From positions 1 to 8,622 of the forward strand of contig CALMOL010000475.1 of NCBI GenBank assembly GCA_937871685.1: a DNA stretch of 8,622 nucleotides, given 5' to 3'. The stretch's first letter is position 1, and every line of letters begins with the position of its first letter. The stretch is from an uncultured Verrucomicrobiota bacterium (GTDB taxonomy: Bacteria; Verrucomicrobiota; Verrucomicrobiia; Chthoniobacterales; SZAS-18). A program made the translations under genes and the position numbers. Under the pieces are notes generated by a model that ran no database searches, was not told the DNA's origin, and saw only the letters and a program-made list of their open reading frames with translations. Positions 5,791 through 8,622 of this stretch are shown here, one piece after another.

Positions 5791-5983
5791 GGGGCGGCTC
5801 CGTAGCCCACGGCGCGGGCGCTGTCATGCGGCCGGTCTCTGGAACCACGAAAGATCTGCCCTCGTTGCCAACTCGGTCCCGTAGTCGCCGCCGGATGAAA
5901 CTCCCATTTCATCGCCCCAGAGAGCGACGCACCCGCGCCAAAGCCTCTTCGACGGCGGCGGTAGAAATCCGGTCTGTATCGCC

Positions 5984-5989
5984 TATGCT
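5984..5989 (+). promoter_or_regulatory. Possible -10 (TATGCT) of a leaderless TA transcript
   Basis: TATGCT ends 8 bases before the antitoxin ATG (5998), which would put transcription start at or next to the start codon. No ribosome binding site is present, in keeping with a leaderless mRNA. The expected -35 position (GTAGAA, 5961-5966) is poor. Confidence 0.3.
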
Positions 5990-5997
5990 CGCTGGTC

Positions 5998-6264
5998 ATG
6001 AGCGCCATCACCCTTGAGTATCCGCCGGGCTGGCTGGCCGGCTTGGGCACCGATGCGGAGCACTTCGCCCAGGAGGCTCGGCTGGCGGCGGCCATGAAGC
6101 TGTTCGAGCGGGGCCGCTTCTCCAGCGGACAGGCGGCCCAGTTCGCCGGGATCAACCGGGTGGACTTCCTGCTTCAATGCCGCCAGTGGGGCGTGGACAG
6201 CGTGGCCTGGGATGAGGCTGAGCTACAGGCCGAGTTCGCCGGGGAACTGCCGCGCGTGGGATGA
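5998..6264 (+). CDS. UPF0175 family antitoxin
   Basis: This 88-residue protein carries the UPF0175 core: FAQEARLAAAMKLFERGRFSSGQAAQFAGINRVDFLLQCRQWGVD at residues 23-67, a helix followed by a helix-turn-helix-like segment (SSGQAAQFAGINRVDFL). UPF0175 genes commonly precede DUF3368/PIN toxins, and here the stop overlaps the toxin start in ATGA. The expected job is to neutralise the toxin by its C-terminal tail (about 68-88) and to bind the operon promoter. The start at ATG 5998 suits the family and no Shine-Dalgarno precedes it. The last nine residues recur almost unchanged at 3748-3776 before the truncated toxin copy. Confidence 0.9.
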   Translation: MSAITLEYPPGWLAGLGTDAEHFAQEARLAAAMKLFERGRFSSGQAAQFAGINRVDFLLQCRQWGVDSVAWDEAELQAEFAGELPRVG

Positions 6265-6818
6265 GCGCGCCGGTGGTTTGCAACTCCGGCCCGCTCATTG
6301 CCCTGGGCGGAATTGATCGCCTCGACCTGTTGCGCCACCTGTTCGGGCGGGTGATCGCGCCGGCCGAGGTTTTTGGGGAATGGCAGGCGGGCCTGCGCGG
6401 ACGCGTCGGGACCGAGGCGCTGGAGCGCGCCAACTGGATCGAGCACGCGGAACTTGGCGCGTCGCCGGAACCGCTGCTCGCTTCCCTGTTGGACGCGGGC
6501 GAGGCCGCCGTGATCGCGCTCGCTCGCCAGTCGGGCGCCCCGCTGGTGTTGCTGGACGAAGCCAAGGGCCGGCGGATCGCGCGCGACGTTTACGGCCTGC
6601 GCGTGGTCGGCACCGGCCGGGTGCTCGTGGAAGCCAAGCGCGCCGGACTGGTGGCGGAAGTAAAGCCACTGATCACCGCCATGCGCGCGAACGGCTCTGA
6701 CCCCTGCCTCCGCATGCTCACCCGCCCAGGCACGTCATGGGCGGCCTGCCCCACCGCAACCGACCCCGCCGCCCCAACTTCAGGAAACGGACCTTATCTT
6801 AACGCCATTTCCGCCTGA
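6261..6818 (+). CDS. DUF3368/PIN-domain toxin with replaced C-terminus
   Basis: Residues 1-145 match DUF3368, a PIN-like family paired with UPF0175: VVCNSGPLIALGGIDRLDLL at 5-24 (Asn8 stands where classic PIN domains have Asp), Glu40, DAGEAAVIALA at 78-88, and LLDEAKGRRIARDVYGLRVVGTGRVLVEAKRAGL at 97-130. Family members are about 150-165 residues and end with a short helix after the M-R-A-N-G region. Here that tail is missing and about 40 residues of low-complexity, Pro/Thr-rich sequence follow, with the TGA at 6816-6818 lying inside the left inverted repeat. The putative catalytic acids are all upstream of the break, so activity may survive, but the tail is probably acquired by an insertion near 6695. 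Translation is coupled to the antitoxin by ATGA. Confidence 0.85.
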   Translation: MSAPVVCNSGPLIALGGIDRLDLLRHLFGRVIAPAEVFGEWQAGLRGRVGTEALERANWIEHAELGASPEPLLASLLDAGEAAVIALARQSGAPLVLLDEAKGRRIARDVYGLRVVGTGRVLVEAKRAGLVAEVKPLITAMRANGSDPCLRMLTRPGTSWAACPTATDPAAPTSGNGPYLNAISA

Positions 6819-6825
6819 CCCCTTT
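6778..6825 (+). repeat. Left inverted repeat of the phospholipase cassette
   Basis: The 34 bp at 6792-6825 match the reverse complement of 8553-8586 at 28 positions without gaps, including unbroken CGCCATT (6803-6809) and CGCCTGACCCCTTT (6812-6825). Weaker similarity runs outward to CTTC at 6778. CTGACCCCT-NN-CTCCGC also occurs as a direct repeat at 6697-6713 and 6815-6831 (15 of 17). Confidence 0.8.
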
Positions 6826-6911
6826 CTCCGCGAAGAAGGGCGTGCCCGATTAACGGCTGCGCCCTGGTCAGACACTCGCTGCGAAATAATTTTTTGACAC
6901 GCATAGAATTT

Positions 6912-6921
6912 GAGGAAAAGG
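6912..6921 (+). promoter_or_regulatory. Ribosome binding site deciding the phospholipase start
   Basis: GAGGAAAAGG ends 5 bases before ATG 6927. It favours this start over the in-frame TTG at 6894. A TAGAAT at 6904-6909 resembles a -10 box but has no good -35 partner and would leave a very short leader. Confidence 0.6.
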
Positions 6922-6926
6922 CAAGA

Positions 6927-8480
6927 ATGCCCTCACCATCAAGTTGGATGACAGATACTTTCGGAGCGATCGGCGGCAAGCCGTTCAGTCAGCTCACGAT
7001 CCCAGGTTCTCATGACTCGGGGATGTCGGAACTCCACGGGAGTTACGCCTCTCTGGCGATCTTGCCCTCGCTCTGCAAAACACAAAGTCTGAATATTCAT
7101 GATCAACTCGTGTCATGCGGCGCCCGATACCTCGATGTGCGGATCTGTCATTACGATCCGTATAGTTCTATCTCCTCAGATGTCCCGGCGGGCTATTATA
7201 CTGCTCACTGGACGAATGAAGCTGGAACTTTGTGGGGGCTACTGGGCCAATCTCTGGAGGATGTCTGCACTAATTTGACGAGCGCCGCTCAAAATTTGGC
7301 CGCTCAAGAGATCGTCTGCATCGAATTGTCCCACGGGGCAGAACTAGTGGATGGAAATAATCCACCTTCAGCCCCCCTGACGACGGATCAGCGGTCAGCT
7401 ATCCTGGCTCAATTGTTCAATGCGCTTGGCGATAGCCTCTTCAAAGCCTCGTCTAACACGCCGGTGAACTTCGGGTCGATGACACCAGAAAACATTTTGG
7501 CCAACTCGAATGGACCGAAGTTCTTCGTTTGGGATAGCGACGGAACTTACGGGGGAACTAGTTATGGCCCCGCCGATGGATATTTTTCTGACCCCAACGT
7601 TCCCTATTACAATTCATACTGGGACACTATAACCCACGACCTGCCGACTTTTCTGAGTAAGATCGAGGCCGTAGCTCAAGGCTGGCCAACGAATCCTCAA
7701 AACACGCCAGGCAAGCTGTTCTTTTTGGCATGGCATGCGACAGCCAATTTAACCACGGTCGTCGTATCCAGCCTCGAGAACTACGCAGCGGTGTTTAATC
7801 CTGCCTTGGCTGAAACTACGGTGAATTGGCAATTCAACAACATCATCCCAGAGAACGTGATTCCCAATTTCATCGCCTGGGATTTTATGCGGAGCGATGA
7901 CTTGGTGAATCTTCAAGCCTGCATTGATATTCTTCAGCCCCCAACGGTGGCATTCTTTCCGTCGAACAACGACAACTACATTGGCGCTCTTCAGGATTAT
8001 TATCCTAACGCAGATCCCGTGATCGTTCCGGATGGCGGCGTCATAACGTCGATTCAGATCACTAACGACAGCAATCAACTCGTCTTGCAGATCAAATATA
8101 ACGACGCGCAAAATCAGCCCCAAACGATTACGGGCCAACGCAGCGACAATTATATCTGCAATGGAAACACGCCGGGGCTGTCGACCTTCTACGCCAATAC
8201 CAACCGCGTCATCGTGGCGGAGTGGGATACCCTCGTGGGCTTTGGTTTCCAGAACTCCGGCAACCAGATCATTCTGGCCCCCTACAGCAAACGGGGATAT
8301 TACTACACCCCCCCCAATAACAGTTCCTACTCGCAGAACTTGAATAAGCAGTATGTGAACTCTAATCCGGTCCAAGTGCCGTCCAACGTTTCCCCCATCG
8401 GGTCGTTTTTTAGCGTGAGAGAAAATCAGATTATTCCGGTTCTTGTCCTTGGTGAGCCAACTGCGCCGCAGGAAAATTAG
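6927..8480 (+). CDS. PI-PLC X-domain-like phosphodiesterase, 517 aa
   Basis: The N-terminal half has the catalytic set of bacterial PI-specific phospholipase C: LTIPGSHDSGM at residues 23-33 (His29-Asp30 as general base pair), CGARYLDVRICHYD at 64-77 (Asp70, Arg72), YTAHW at 91-95 (His94 as general acid) and IVCIELSHG at 129-137. Such enzymes cleave the phosphodiester of phosphatidylinositol or GPI-type lipids by a Ca-independent TIM barrel. Residues about 200-335 finish the barrel; about 345-517, rich in Asn, Gln, Tyr and Ser, look like a separate beta-rich domain of unknown role, perhaps carbohydrate or surface binding. There is no signal peptide or membrane segment, so export would be non-classical, or the enzyme acts inside the cell or is released by lysis. 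Base use differs from all other genes here, and the gene is enclosed by inverted repeats, so transfer is likely. The substrate cannot be told from the sequence. Confidence 0.85.
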   Translation: MPSPSSWMTDTFGAIGGKPFSQLTIPGSHDSGMSELHGSYASLAILPSLCKTQSLNIHDQLVSCGARYLDVRICHYDPYSSISSDVPAGYYTAHWTNEAGTLWGLLGQSLEDVCTNLTSAAQNLAAQEIVCIELSHGAELVDGNNPPSAPLTTDQRSAILAQLFNALGDSLFKASSNTPVNFGSMTPENILANSNGPKFFVWDSDGTYGGTSYGPADGYFSDPNVPYYNSYWDTITHDLPTFLSKIEAVAQGWPTNPQNTPGKLFFLAWHATANLTTVVVSSLENYAAVFNPALAETTVNWQFNNIIPENVIPNFIAWDFMRSDDLVNLQACIDILQPPTVAFFPSNNDNYIGALQDYYPNADPVIVPDGGVITSIQITNDSNQLVLQIKYNDAQNQPQTITGQRSDNYICNGNTPGLSTFYANTNRVIVAEWDTLVGFGFQNSGNQIILAPYSKRGYYYTPPNNSSYSQNLNKQYVNSNPVQVPSNVSPIGSFFSVRENQIIPVLVLGEPTAPQEN

Positions 8481-8497
8481 CGTAGATCCGTCGCTTG

Positions 8498-8518
8498 CGA
8501 GCCGCGAGTGGCCGCTCG
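8498..8518 (+). terminator. Weak hairpin after the phospholipase gene
   Basis: CGAGC (8498-8502) pairs with GCTCG (8514-8518), extended by two inner G-C pairs past a C-C mismatch, and is followed by TTT. It starts 18 bases after the stop. The T-run is short, so termination is only possible. Confidence 0.3.
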
Positions 8519-8552
8519 TTTGCTGTATCTGAGGCGCAAGCTCCGACCTGCA

Positions 8553-8599
8553 AAAGGGGTCAGGCGAGAATGGCGCTCACTTAAGGTGATTCCCAGAAG
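8553..8599 (-). repeat. Right inverted repeat of the phospholipase cassette
   Basis: AAAGGGGTCAGGCG (8553-8566) and AATGGCG (8569-8575) are the reverse complements of the conserved blocks of the left copy. With the outer part to GAAG (8596-8599), about 37 of 48 columns agree with one gap. The element may continue past the window edge. Confidence 0.8.
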
Positions 8600-8622
8600 C
8601 CGAGCCACTTCACGCAGATTGC

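Larger units (their letters stand above)
6778..8599. mobile_element. Putative inverted-repeat-bounded cassette with one cargo gene
   Basis: Two imperfect inverted repeats of about 47 bp enclose a single gene of visibly lower GC and different codon taste from its neighbours. No transposase or recombinase gene lies inside, so movement would need help in trans, as for MITE-like or RAYT-related elements. Alternatively, the two ends are independent copies of a dispersed repeat. The left end lies in the toxin's displaced C-terminus, which fits an insertion event. Confidence 0.45.

Noticed and set aside
4732..5805. 357-residue plus-strand frame opposite phzF and yaeQ
   Set aside because: It is the antisense shadow of two well-recognised genes in GC-rich DNA; its sequence is Arg/Gly/Ala-rich without any domain.
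6894..6926. TTG start giving 11 more residues to the phospholipase
   Set aside because: A strong GAGGAAAAGG sits correctly before ATG 6927, and the extra residues would encode the ribosome binding site itself. The TTGACA there has no good -10 partner either.
7749..8375. 208-residue minus-strand frame opposite the phospholipase C-terminus
   Set aside because: It lies fully antisense to a gene with intact catalytic motifs and has no recognisable start signal or domain.

Overview
The window reads as chromosomal DNA of a GC-rich, diderm (Gram-negative type) bacterium. It carries a lipobox lipoprotein, a signal-peptide protein, a YaeQ and PhzF pair and several toxin-antitoxin (TA) genes, most of them without a clear Shine-Dalgarno sequence. 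I lean towards Verrucomicrobiota or a similar soil/freshwater lineage, but nothing here proves the phylum. Most of the window is an accessory region made of small modules, gene relics and repeats.

Layout. 2-940 (+) is a lipoprotein cut by the window edge, resembling the DUF3829/YiiG type. It converges on 1018-1524 (-), an unrecognised 168-residue protein. 1525-2013 has no intact gene but holds the C-terminal end of a lost PIN-domain (VapC-like) toxin at 1698-1859. 2014-2669 (-) is an intact vapBC module with a 4-base ATGA overlap, flanked by two degenerate direct repeats. 2670-3222 is non-coding and holds a short tandem repeat and a striking array of 21-bp palindromic units (2835-3064). 3223-3672 (+) is a small secreted protein. 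Just after it lies the 5' part of a second UPF0175-DUF3368 TA module, cut after 33 toxin codons; at the break begins a second, more degenerate 21-bp-periodic array (about 3871-4143). 4315-5184 and 5227-5790 (both -) are phzF-like and yaeQ, probably one transcript.

5998-6818 (+) is an UPF0175 antitoxin and a DUF3368/PIN toxin, again with ATGA overlap; the toxin's C-terminus is replaced by unrelated sequence. It runs into an imperfect inverted repeat of about 47 bp (6778-6825) whose partner lies at 8553-8599. Between them sits a single gene of visibly lower GC, a PI-PLC X-domain-like phosphodiesterase (6927-8480).

How it fits together. Three or four TA modules or fragments (PIN relic, vapBC, truncated DUF3368, UPF0175-DUF3368), two periodic arrays and an inverted-repeat-bounded cassette in under 9 kb suggest an insertion and rearrangement hotspot. 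The core-like genes (yaeQ, phzF, the secreted protein) sit between the accessory pieces. The most novel items are the two 21-bp-periodic arrays, whose period equals two DNA helical turns, and the inverted-repeat-bounded phospholipase cassette.
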